Origin: Bugulina stolonifera
Lineage: Eukaryota > Bryozoa > Gymnolaemata > Cheilostomatida > Bugulidae
NCBI GenBank assembly: GCA_935421135.1
Contig: OW285187.1
Location: 36,272,818 to 36,336,817, forward strand
Reading direction: 5' to 3'
Length of the DNA stretch: 64,000 nucleotides
Shown here: positions 39,501-49,801 of the stretch, piece after piece
Layout: every line of letters begins with the position of its first letter
Position numbering within the stretch: position 1 is the first letter of the stretch
The notes under the pieces: model-generated
The model's input: the letters and a program-made list of their open reading frames with translations, nothing else
Told to the model about the DNA's origin: nothing
Database searches by the model: none
Translations under genes and position numbers: made by a program

Positions 39501-42500
39501 ACATATGCATATTTATGATATTGTACTGTAAACACATATGCATATATGATATCGTACTGTAAACACATGTGCATATATGATATTATACTGTAAACACATA
39601 TGCATATATGATATCGTACTGTAAACACATAAGCATATATGATATCATACTGTAAACACATATGCATATATGATATCATACTGTAAACACATATGCATAT
39701 ATGATGTCGTACTGTAAACACATATGCATATATGATATCGTACTGTAAACACATATGCATATGTTATGATGTCGTATTGTACAATGTCACACCACGTTCA
39801 TATATTTCGTGTACAGGCGGAGGAAGCTAGAGGAAGTGTCCAAGCATGAACTGCTGCCTGAGCATGCTCACTGTGTTAAATTCTACAGAGCTTGGGAGGA
39901 AAGACAGCATCTGTACATCCAGACAGAGCTTTGTGAGACAAGGTAGTGCACCCCCTCTTTCTCTCCCTCTCTCTCTATACATCTTAGGCTATGTAATGGT
40001 TATGTAACACATGTAGTTATGTAATGGCTATGTAACACATGTACATGTAGTTATGTAATGGCTATGTAACACATGTACATGTAGTTATGTAATGGCTATG
40101 TAACACATGTACATGTAGTTATGCAATGGTTATGTAACACATGTTATGTAATGATTGTGTAACATGTGGAACTAGACAGTGGTTGTGCATGTTACAGCTT
40201 AGCCAATCTGACTGAAAGGGAACATGATATCCCAGAGAGACTCGTTTGGAATTACCTCATTGACCTACTCACAGTGAGTCCATTATATCATATCTATATC
40301 TACTCACAGTGAGTCCATTATATCATATCTATATCTACTCACAGTGAGTACATTATATCATATCTATATCTACTCACAGTGAGTACATTAGGTGTCTTCG
40401 CGACCTTTTGGACGGACACGGGTCGCAAATAAAAATCACAAGGTGGCCGTCCGACCCAGGTCAGAAGGGCTATTGGCCTAGGATTTTGCTTGGCCGGACG
40501 AAACCATCCCTAGCTCATCGGCACACCTGATTTCTACGCGCGAAAATGAGAATCTTGCGTTTGGCCCAGGCTGGTGTGTTCGCGACCCTGTAACGGATGC
40601 GTGCCGAAAAATATTTTCGTAAATCGGCCTGGGTCTGAAGTTTAAGTCGCGAAGACACCGATTATATCATATTCAACACTTGTATCCCTCTGTGTGTGTT
40701 CTGCAGGCTGTGAAACATCTACACGATCACGATCTAATACATATGGATATAAAACCAGAGAATATATTCATAGCTAAGGATGGTACATGTCAGCTAGGTG
40801 ACTTTGGACTTATACTAGACCTGTCTAAGGTTGGTGTTACGTGTGCACACCTGTTATACTAGACCTGTCTAAGGTTGGTATTACGTGTGCACACCTGTTA
40901 TACTAGACCTGTCTAAGGTTGGTATTACGTGTGCACACCTGTTATACTAGACCTGTCTAAGGTTGGTATTACGTGTGCACGCCTGTTATACTAGACCTGT
41001 CTAAGGTTGGTATTACGTGTGCACACCTGTTATGCTAGACCTGTCTAAGGTTGATGTTACGTGTGCACACCTGTTATACTAGACCTGTCTAAGGTTGGTG
41101 TTACGTGTGCACACCTGTTATACTAGATAGCCACAATAGCTAATGATGTTGTATAGTGTCTTCACCTCATCTAAGTTTTAGGCACAGACCAACTTGATCA
41201 CAAATTTCAAACTCACATCCAGTACACTTGTCACGCACAAAACACCCAACTTCTTGTGAGAGACTTGAGTGACCAAGCAAACTCACAGGCCATCATGGCC
41301 ACCTTGCCACATGTGTTTGTGACCTACATGTAGGCCTAGGATTGGTACATGGCATACAGCTCTCATTCCTTGCTAGTATTATACAGTGTGATGTATACAT
41401 TATACTGTACACTGCATTGTATGTGTACATAGTATGTGTATGACTTGCCTATGTTCTAGAACTTGGACCTTTCAGAGGCACAGGAAGGGGACCCCAAGTA
41501 CCTCGCCCCTGAACTCATGCAGGGAAAGTTTACTAAAGCTGCAGATGTATTCAGGTATATCTATGGTTTTATATACTCTACACTATATACTACACACTAT
41601 ATACTCTACGCTATATACTACACACTATATACTACACACTACATACTACACACTATATACTCTACACTATATACTACACACTATATACTACACACTATAT
41701 ACTACACGCTATATACTACACACTATATACTACACGCTATATACTACACACTATATACTACACGCTATATACTACACGCTATATACTACACACTATATAC
41801 TACACACTATATACTACATACTACACACTATATACTACACACTATATACTACACACTATATACTACACACTATATACTACACACTATATACTACACACTA
41901 TATACTACATACTACACACTATATACTACACGCTATATACTACACGCTATATAATACACGCTATATACTACACACTATATACTACACACCATATACTACA
42001 CGCTATATACTACACGCTATATACTACACGCTATATACTACACACTATATACTACACACTATATACTACACACTATATACTACACACTATATACTACACA
42101 CTACATACTACACACTATATACTACACGCTATATACTACACGCTATATACTACACGCTAGGCCTGCACGGTGTTTCGGTTTCAAACGATGTAAACGGTGT
42201 GTGAACCCTCGGTGTTAGACATCGGCAAATTTTTTATGCACCGAATCGCACCGGCACCGTGCCCAAACGATATATCGATGGTTCGGTGTAGTTCGATGTT
42301 ATCGAACCGGACCGCTATGCCAGTAGTCATTCAATATTCATGCGGTCTAATATCACGTGTTCTTGTTTACCTCACTTCAAACTAGGTTGCATACCTTCGC
42401 TAATCCGTTTCAACATTAACTGCCATCGTGGCTGTGATTGATTATCAATGTTGTGGAGGTAATAATTATTATTGAATTATACTAAATTGATTCATAATTA

Positions 42501-45500
42501 CGTAACTTAGCAGATTCTGGTATATTATATTCTATCGTTTGCATATGATTGCTTTGTTCATGAATAGTGTGCTGAAATAGAACAGTAGTATACGATCGAA
42601 TATAATAATAATGGATTATATTATTTTATAAATAATATTATATAATTAAATTTAAACATACCATTGGATTAATTATTTCTATTATAATTAATCTACTACT
42701 AATGTTTAAGTTTGGTTATATTCGCTTGTAACTAAGAATAGCTACAATGCTTATAATAGTTAATCATTATTAATTATGGCTTTTTAATTTAAAATCGTTG
42801 TGTAGTTATGCTTTTGGTAAGCACCAGCTCTTTATTTATTTAAAATAAGCTAATACTAATGTTCAATCAATATTTTGTAGGTAGAATTCATCGGACTGAG
42901 CCATCGTAATATCCCATCTGAAGACAAATCTGCTAGATTCAATCGGTGGACACACTGAATTATACCAAATCAGCAATCTATCAAGAAAGCTTGCAAGAAA
43001 GATTCCCTACTTTATCATTACATCATATGCAACTATTCTAGCGTTTCTTCTGTCTCTTGTGATATGAAGTTAGCCCATGTCATTTTAAATTTGTTATCTT
43101 TTTGTGTCAGTGGTACGAGTGTGGTGGAAACAATGTTTGCTGTTTTTCTTCTGTAATTTGGTCACAATCAGTAATAAATCTAATAAATTATATGTAGTCG
43201 GTTGGGTGTGTGTCCAGCCTCATGTTTTTATATTTAATATATTTATTAAAATTACATAAAATAGGTGAAGTAAGACCCAATGCAACTTGAGACTCACTAG
43301 ACTACATGGGCAAATACAAAATCTTGGGAGTAGGAGTAAGCACTGATTACTTTCATTAGCCCAATAGCCACTTAAACAAAATAATATACATATACTATGT
43401 TTTAATGAAGCCCTGTCTGCCTGCCATATCTGAAAATAAAATAAACAATGATTGGCATGAACTCATGTTGCAAGAAAGTGTTGAGGATTTTTGTTCCCTG
43501 GTATTGAACGGTCATGATGGGACAACTCTATTAGGCGAACTAGCTCCTGGACCAGTTCGATCCGGTATATCGAACCAAAGTTGACACCGTCTAACACCGC
43601 TTGAGACCAGGATCAAGGGGTCCGGTGCGGTTCGGTATATCGATCCAAATTTTGCATCGGTTGACACCGAATGAGACTAGGCACAAGAGAACCGGTGTCA
43701 ACCGGTGTTTGATTACCACCACCCCAAAAACCGAATATCAGTGGGGAGGCAACACCGGTGCAGGCCTACTACACGCTATATACTACACGCTATATACTAC
43801 ACGCTATATACTACACGCTATATACTACACGCTATATACTACACGCTATATACTACACACTATATACTACACACTATATACTACACGCTATATACTACAC
43901 GCTATATACTACACACTATATACTACACACTATATACTACACACTATATACTACACGCTATATACTACACGCTATATACTACGTACTATACAGAGCATAC
44001 ACATAATATATACACCAACGTACTATGTAACTATTGCCTGTTTGCTACTACATGTACATGTCCACTAGATACAAATGTAGTAGCAGTAGCATTGCTAACA
44101 GTATGCATAATGTCCTTATCTCTCCACTACTGTCTGTCTATAACCCTGTAGTCTGGGTATAACAATCCTGGAGCTAGCCTGTGATCTAGACCTACCTAGA
44201 GGGGATGCGGGTTGGCATCAGCTGAGAAGTGGAACCCTCCCTGAAACCATTGTGAAAGGTAGGCTTTATCAGAGCATTAAGTTCACCAATGCTCTGCTTG
44301 TAGTTAATATAATATATATTCACTGAGTGGGGACAGTCGTGTATATCAGTACAGGACACTTCCATGTGTTATGCAATGACTTCAATGGTAGGTGTAGGCA
44401 TGTTGTGGAGTTGTCCTCCCTTGTGTAGACGGGGTGACAACTCCCAACTACATACATGAGTAAGCCTGAAGCTGGTAGTCATGTCCAATTATAAACTTGT
44501 ATGATAAGAAAGCAGATGTGAATGCTGCCAGGTATCTTTTCTAGTTCATAGTATGAATGACTAGTACTGTATCTATAGGCAGCAGTATGTATGGCCAGTG
44601 CTGACTTACCCACCTGTTGTCTAGGTGGATACAGGGGGATAAGTACAATGTCATACGATGATAATATAATGTAGTGCAACATCATTTAATGATAATATAC
44701 ATGATGTAATATCATATATGATGATAATATATGGTGATATAATATCATAAATTATATGATGATAATACAATGTATAACGTGGGATGATATCATATATGAT
44801 GATATAATGTAGTATAATATCATATGATGTAATATATATACATCATATATGGTGGTAATATATGGTGATGTAACTTGTACCAACAGACGGACTGTCATCG
44901 GAGCTACTCGACGTCATTATGTTGATGATGGAGCCAGACCACACACAGAGACCCTCTGCAGCGTCACTACTCAACCTCGCTGCCATAAAGAGAATTCAGA
45001 GGTACAACACGTTGGGTAGACGTAGAGACGCTCTGATGGAGAAGGTGCTAGGGCTATGGTACTATATTCTCCATTTCTTCACCTTGCTCTGGGGTCTAGT
45101 AACTCTATCTACCAGCTCACCAACGCGCCTATCCAAACAGATAGCATCAGAGAGTGACCTTTCAAGGTCATCTACTAGTGATTTCATCATGAACAGCTCA
45201 TGGGATTCTGAAGGTGAGTCAATATATCACATGTACGTACGTAGTATAGCCTCAGAGTATAGTATACAGTAACATAGCCTCAGAGTATAGTCTACAGTAA
45301 CATAGCCTCAGAGTATAGTCTACAGTAACATAGCCTCAGAGTATAGTCTACAGTAACATAGCCTCAGAGTATAGTCTACAGTAACATAGCCTCAGAGTAT
45401 AGTCTACAGTAACATAGCCTCAGAGTATAGTCTACAGTAACATAGTCTCAGAGTATAGTATACAGTAACATAGCCTCAGAGTATAGTATACAGTAACATA

Positions 45501-46805
45501 GCCTCAGAGTATAGTATACAGTAACATAGCCTCAGAGTATAGTATACAGTAACATAGCCTCAGAGTGTAGTATACAGTAACATAGCCTCAGAATGTAGTA
45601 TACTGTAACATAGCCTCAGAGTGTAGTATACAGTAACATAGCCTCAGAATGTAGTATCCAGTAACATAGCCTCAGAGTGTAGTATACAGTAACATAGCCT
45701 CAGAGTGTAGTATACAGTAACATAGCCTCAGAATGTAGTATACAGTAACATAGCCTCAGATTATTTAATGCTGATTGTATTTTAGAAGAAGTGTTTGCTG
45801 AAGATTCGCTCTCCAAAACTCTGGATTTCTCATCTGAAAGTAATGATAGCGACGACCTGATTCTACCTCCACCGTAAGTATAAGTACATATACCTCCACC
45901 GTAAGTACGAGTACATATACCTCCACCGTAAGTATGAGTACATATACCTCCACCGTAAGTACGAGTACATATACCTCCACCGTAAGTACGAGTACATATA
46001 CCTATATACCGTGTACATGTACATATAATATAGATATATATAAATATCCGGTATGTTGTAGTCGTGCTGCTAAATGTCTCACAACAGGAGCTAGACGCCA
46101 GCCAATGAGAACTGCTAGAATAATGGGAGGAGCCGAGTCGCCTGTTAAGACTCCGAGTCAGGGTTCCCCGATATTACTTCCTTCATCCAGGTATTCAGTG
46201 GAAGCAGACTTATCATTCTTCTATTACAATATCCGGTTTGGTGTTCAATATTGTACGGCATAGCATATTATGTTCCATAACGTACCGCGGCTCAGAATCT
46301 AACGGTACTCTTCAACTCTCTCATTCAGTGGAGTCTTCACTGCGACTCGAGAAATATTTGACTAGTGAATTAGGACGTTACATTGTACTTTTACAGATCT
46401 TCCAGAAGTTCTGTGGCTGTCCCGACACACCCCTCCTCCACCACACCTCCAAGTTGTCGGAAGAAAATGGTTTTTGATGATGAAGATGCTAAACCTGCTC
46501 CTATTGGTCCAAAGAACCTCATGACGGTAGGTGTGCTGTGTGGTTGGCAATGCTCGTATAATATGTACAATATGTATGTTCTATTTGTTGGCTATGGTGT
46601 AGGAGTTGTGGCACCATGTATATATCAGTGGTGTGGAGGGATAACTCCACACCACTAGTAATACAACATACTGTGGTACATTCTAAACCATAGCCAATGG
46701 TGACTCTTACCTGCTGTATAATCTGTACAGACATTATGGATAAATGTTACCTTGTCTTACATCCAGGTGTTTGATGCAGCAGACTCTGATGATGAATGTG
46801 TATGA
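36578..46805 (+). CDS. PKMYT1: Membrane-associated CDK1-inhibitory kinase Myt1
   Basis: Fourteen exons, about 558 residues: 36578-36700, 37362-37497, 38759-38853, 39236-39318, 39817-39942, 40198-40273, 40707-40829, 41460-41554, 44152-44258, 44887-45213, 45786-45873, 46062-46190, 46397-46526 and 46767-46805. Phases agree throughout. The N-terminus has the Myt1-like [17 protein letters not shown] and PPISRVF/RIVSF blocks. The kinase domain shows GAGSFG (112-117), YAVKR (Lys134), HMDIKPEN (Asp227), GDFG (Asp245) and LAPEL (270-272). HMD in place of HRD resembles the HLD of Myt1 kinases. After the domain comes a hydrophobic segment ([20 protein letters not shown], about 376-395), the Myt1 membrane anchor. 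The C-terminus ([18 protein letters not shown]) resembles the conserved Myt1 tail. Myt1 phosphorylates CDK1 on Thr14/Tyr15 at ER/Golgi membranes and holds G2. All catalytic residues are present, so it should be active. Confidence 0.95.
37530..38450 (-). mobile_element. Non-LTR retrotransposon remnant (reverse transcriptase)
   Basis: Antisense in PKMYT1 intron 2. Translation gives [20 protein letters not shown], then a one-base frameshift near 38270, then [43 protein letters not shown] and [19 protein letters not shown]. This is the RT palm and C-terminal part of an APE-type LINE. The catalytic box reads SADD where F/YADD is usual. A TAG interrupts the frame at 37739 where the copy at 32885 has a Gln codon. 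The element is 5'-truncated near 38450. It is dead. Clade (RTE- or Jockey-like) was not resolved. Confidence 0.88.
38865..39180. repeat. 29-bp minisatellite in PKMYT1 intron 3
   Basis: About eleven copies of ACTTACAATATATAATACAG TCACCTAT. The array starts just after the donor GTAAGTAGACTGTACTTACAG. Confidence 0.95.
39340..39775. repeat. 31-bp minisatellite in PKMYT1 intron 4
   Basis: About fourteen copies of GTAAACACATATGCATATAT GATATCATACT. Each holds the self-complementary ATATGCATAT. Confidence 0.95.
39985..40160. repeat. 34-bp minisatellite in PKMYT1 intron 5
   Basis: Five copies of GTTATGTAATGGCTATGTAA CACATGTACATGTA. Confidence 0.93.
40262..40388 (+). repeat. 35-bp array amplifying the PKMYT1 exon 6 donor
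   Basis: The exon ends CTACTCACA/GTGAGTCCATTA at 40273. The unit CTACTCACAGTGAGTMCATT, then ATATCATATCTATAT, is repeated four times, so nine exonic bases and the donor recur three more times. The unit also holds CTCACAG, an acceptor-like string directly at the donor. Confidence 0.93.
40391..40659. mobile_element. MITE-like element, 269 bp, in PKMYT1 intron 6
   Basis: The ends are GGTGTCTTCGCGAC and the inverse GTCGCGAAGACACC. The interior is notably GC-rich with CCGTCCGACCCAGG and related inverted pieces. It interrupts the junction repeat; ATTA on the left and GATTA on the right may mark the target. No coding capacity. Confidence 0.8.
40806..41128 (+). repeat. 44-bp array amplifying the PKMYT1 exon 7 donor
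   Basis: The exon ends TTATACTAGACCTGTCTAAG/GTTGGTGTTACG at 40829. The 44-bp unit (20 exonic bases encoding ILDLSK, the donor GTTGGT and TTACGTGTGCACACCTG) occurs seven times. The copies differ by one to three bases. Confidence 0.95.
41575..42159. repeat. 14-bp (CTATATACTACACG)n array, left part
   Basis: Intron 8 of PKMYT1. The array is split by the 1.6-kb transposon at 42160-43766 and continues to the right of it. Confidence 0.95.
42160..43766. mobile_element. Non-autonomous DNA transposon, 1.6 kb
   Basis: It is inserted inside the 14-bp array. The ends GGCCTGCACGGTGTT and GGCCTGCACCGGTGTT (inverted, right end) face outward with TA on both flanks. Below the ends are subterminal inverted pieces with ATATCGATGGTTCGGT and GGTTCGGTATATCGAT. 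The middle is AT-rich with no transposase frame. A TA target and GG-initial ends fit several cut-and-paste families; I do not assign one. Confidence 0.85.
43767..43990. repeat. 14-bp (CTATATACTACACG)n array, right part
   Basis: Continuation of the array at 41575, displaced by the transposon insertion. Confidence 0.95.
44640..44870. repeat. Imperfect ATGATGATAATAT repeat in PKMYT1 intron 9
   Basis: Degenerate short repeats of ATCATATGATGATAATATA. No other feature is seen in this intron. Confidence 0.6.
45225..45765. repeat. 28-bp minisatellite in PKMYT1 intron 10
   Basis: About nineteen copies of TAGCCTCAGAGTATAGTATA CAGTAACA, in which variants (TCTACAG, GTGTAG, GAATGTAG) form runs. Confidence 0.96.
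45863..46005 (+). repeat. 27-bp array amplifying the PKMYT1 exon 11 donor
   Basis: The exon ends TACCTCCACC/GTAAGTATAAG at 45873. The unit TACCTCCACCGTAAGTACGA GTACATA occurs five times. Each copy keeps ten exonic bases (Pro-Pro-Pro codons) and a consensus donor. Confidence 0.95.
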
Positions 46806-47440
46806 CGTCACGTCCTTCCCAGCTGACTGGTTAGCTATGTTTAGTATCCTACTATATCGCCAATTGTGTATATTATTATTATAATAATGATGCTGCTATA
46901 TTATTTTTGGTTATTATGTAATATCTAATATTGTATAATTATGATAACATTATTTTTGTATTAGCAATTACCAGTTAAGGTTCAATATGTATTATACTCT
47001 GTACTATATAGGGGCATACTGCAATAGACAAACGGCAATACTTGTATAGTTATAATCACTGGGTATCCTAGTTATAGAGAGGTTATATGTGTATATAATA
47101 TAGTCCAAGATTCAGTCACAAGTCAGTTAGTCACTAATCCTATATTTACTCTTGTCATAGTTTAGAATAAAGTGGCTCCCAGCTCTCTCTCTCCTACCTG
47201 CTTACCTTATGAATGACCTGATATTTTTATACCCATGAATACTCTCACAGTCTCACTGGTTATAGTTGCTAATGTACTACCACTGCTAGCCACTGCTGCC
47301 ACTGCACTCAGTTGTTACATGTTTATTAGTTTAAATAATAAAAGTAATCTATTTATAGACAACTCTATTGTATTGCTTGTTAATCCAGTTAGCTTTAAAA
47401 TTATATATTCTCATAAGAGAGAATCATGTGACGTTACAAT
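46806..47440 (+). other. PKMYT1 3' UTR and flank
   Basis: Non-coding. AATAAA at 47166 is the best candidate for the polyadenylation signal. Confidence 0.5.
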
Positions 47441-47835
47441 GTCACTACTACTACAGCATGTGTTACCTTACAATATCACTACTACTACAGCATGTGTTAC
47501 CTTACAATATCACTACTACTACAGCATGTATTACCTTACAATATCACTACTACTACAGCATGTGTTACCTTACAATATTACTACTACTACAGCATGTGTT
47601 ACCTTACAATATCACTACTACTACAGCATGTGTTACCTTACAATATCACTACTACTAAAGCATGTGTTACCTTACAATATCACTACTACTACTACAGCAT
47701 GTGTTACCTTACAATATCACTACTACTACAGCATGTGTTACCTTACAATATCACTACTACTACAGCATGTGTTACCTTACAATATTACTACTACTACAGC
47801 ATCTGTTACCTTACAATATCACTACTATAACACTA
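47440..47835. repeat. 34-bp minisatellite downstream of PKMYT1
   Basis: About twelve copies of GTGTTACCTTACAATATCAC TACTACTACAGCAT. Open frames across it are repeat by-products. Confidence 0.96.
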
Positions 47836-48069
47836 CCAAGTCGTTTTACGTATGTATGTATTAGTCCATCAGCCAACCATCAAAAAGTGGCTTAGTTTTT
47901 GAAGTTCGCTCCTGACCTCTCCAATCTACACAAATTTTTGGCTCCAAAGTAAATAAGACCTGAATTTTATGATTCTAAAAACTAACCCTCTGAAATATGT
48001 TGACGAAGACCTCAAATTTTAGGTCAAAGTTCAACTCCTCAGCGAAAATTGCCATTATTTGCCATTTTT

Positions 48070-48410
48070 ATGGTTTACAAACCTTCTGGCAATAAATCCA
48101 CAATGCATGGGCTTTTCATATTTAAACATAATGTTACCACAAGCAGTCCAATGCTCTGTGTCAAATTTTATGAGTGTCAGTTCAAAATTTTTATAATGAA
48201 GAGGAAAATTGCTTCGTTACAGAGGGGATAATTCCTTATAATAGAAAACCCTCTGGCACCAAATCCATAATGCACAGGCTCTTCATATTTAAAAATGATG
48301 CTACCACAAGCAGTCTGGTTCTCCATACCAAATTTCATGAGTTTCATTCCAAAAGCTTTATGATTAATATATAAATTCCTTCGTTACAGAGGGGGATAAT
48401 TCCTAAAAAA
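48070..48410. repeat. Tandem duplication of about 165 bp
   Basis: Two diverged copies start CCTCTGGCAMYAAATCCA and share ATGCTACCACAAGCAGTC and TTCGTTACAGAGGGGATAAT. Both lie inside the 3.8-kb element. Confidence 0.85.
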
Positions 48411-49240
48411 CAGCAAATCATTGAAATTTCTACAAACTGCAGAGATTTTTGGTGTTATCGTAAACAAGGCCCCAATTTTATGATTCTAGAATAGTTTGAC
48501 AATGACCTTCTTCGTATTTAAGGATGCTGTTACTACATTCAGTGCAATAATCTGTGCATAATAACATGATAACCTGCGCAGACTTTCTACGGAGAGCAAC
48601 GTCTCTTTTGTTACAGTGGAAATAACACGTAAAATAATCACTCATGAAAATTTTAGAATTTTATAAACATTTATTGTTATTTGCTGACCTTCCAAGTATA
48701 CTCTAGTGCTGTTCTACTGTATCTATTTGAGAACTTATGAGCCATTAGTGTATCTTGTAATGTAGTTTCAGCATCAGCCCAGCGATTGTAAGATAATATT
48801 GGTGTACTTTATTACAATTAAAGATACAGGTTAGGTAGTATATTATATTTAGTGACAAAGCATAAAATATATGCAAAAACCCATAACATGACATGACCTC
48901 TACGTATATTACCCACTTGCAGGGACAATAAGAACTAAAGCTAATAGAGTGAGTTCGAAGGAACATGTGTTGTACCATGAAACTAAAAAAATAATTATAA
49001 TTTGATCCAGTAAGATACAGACAACCTAACACAGGCACAACATATGACATGCATATAAATTTACAAATTAGAATTTAGGCTAAACTTACAATTAATATAC
49101 AGGCATACAAGTATCTTTATATCATCTGGTACTGTGTACTTGCATATTTGGTCTTCTTACAGGAGCAACAGACAGTATGTAACGTGTCAGTTTAAATAGT
49201 TTCACCACTAAATAACTTTGTAGGTGAGATCTAATACCTC

Positions 49241-49495
49241 TCATCCATAGTTAACAGGGCGAGGTACTTCCATCCTCAGTTTATAGACTCTTGTACAAAT
49301 TGCAGCAACATAATTGGCATGGGTAGCACGAATCTTCAGTAACGACTTACGTGGTGGGGAAAGGTGACTTGTCCCACCACTAGTTATGAAACGTGCAAAT
49401 CCAAGTGCATTGACAGATTTTCTGTGCTCAGGTAGATGATTAGGGTAACTTCTTCGAATACAAATAACGATTAATAATTTGAAACTTTGTTTCAC
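49241..49495 (-). pseudogene. Possible coding remnant of the 3.8-kb element
   Basis: An 84-codon open frame on the minus strand ends RVYKLRMEVPRPVNYG and stop. It is of mixed composition unlike the surrounding AT-rich DNA. I recognise no domain. Its place inside the element suggests a transposon gene exon, but this is inference. Confidence 0.25.
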
Positions 49496-49667
49496 TAGGT
49501 ATATGGAGTGTCATCCTGCACACTAGGAATACAAGGTTATACAGCAATTGTGGTACCGTTTTGTTCAGTACTATTAATAGTTTAGTCTTCGGGTGTTCAG
49601 TGGCCATGTGGTACTTGATTTCGTTTGGTTGATAGCATTTGAAATACCTATACTAGCCTACTTCAAT

Positions 49668-49801
49668 GATAGCTCTGCGTCCTTCAAGAATCACCATCAT
49701 AGCTGTCATCATCACCGTCGATGGTACTGTATGCTGCTGAGGTTGATCGTAATTTAGTTGAGGTAGTAACACGGCAACATTGTTTCTAGCCAGTCCGCCC
49801 T
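49668..49801 (-). pseudogene. Possible exon remnant of the 3.8-kb element
   Basis: On the minus strand a TTTTGCTAG acceptor is followed by an open stretch encoding GGLARNNVAVLLPQLNYDQP and ending ILEGRRAIIEVG and stop. It could be the last exon of a transposase-like gene. No family match is claimed. Confidence 0.25.

Noticed and set aside
41434..42204. 256-codon frame after the kinase exon
   Set aside because: It reads the 14-bp intronic repeat. The kinase exon ends at the GTATAT donor at 41555, and the next kinase exon at 44152 is in phase.
43601..44151. Open frames with repeats at the transposon right end
   Set aside because: Made of the transposon end and the 14-bp repeat.
47235..47864. 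209-codon frame downstream of PKMYT1
   Set aside because: Mostly the 34-bp repeat. It lies in the PKMYT1 3' flank.
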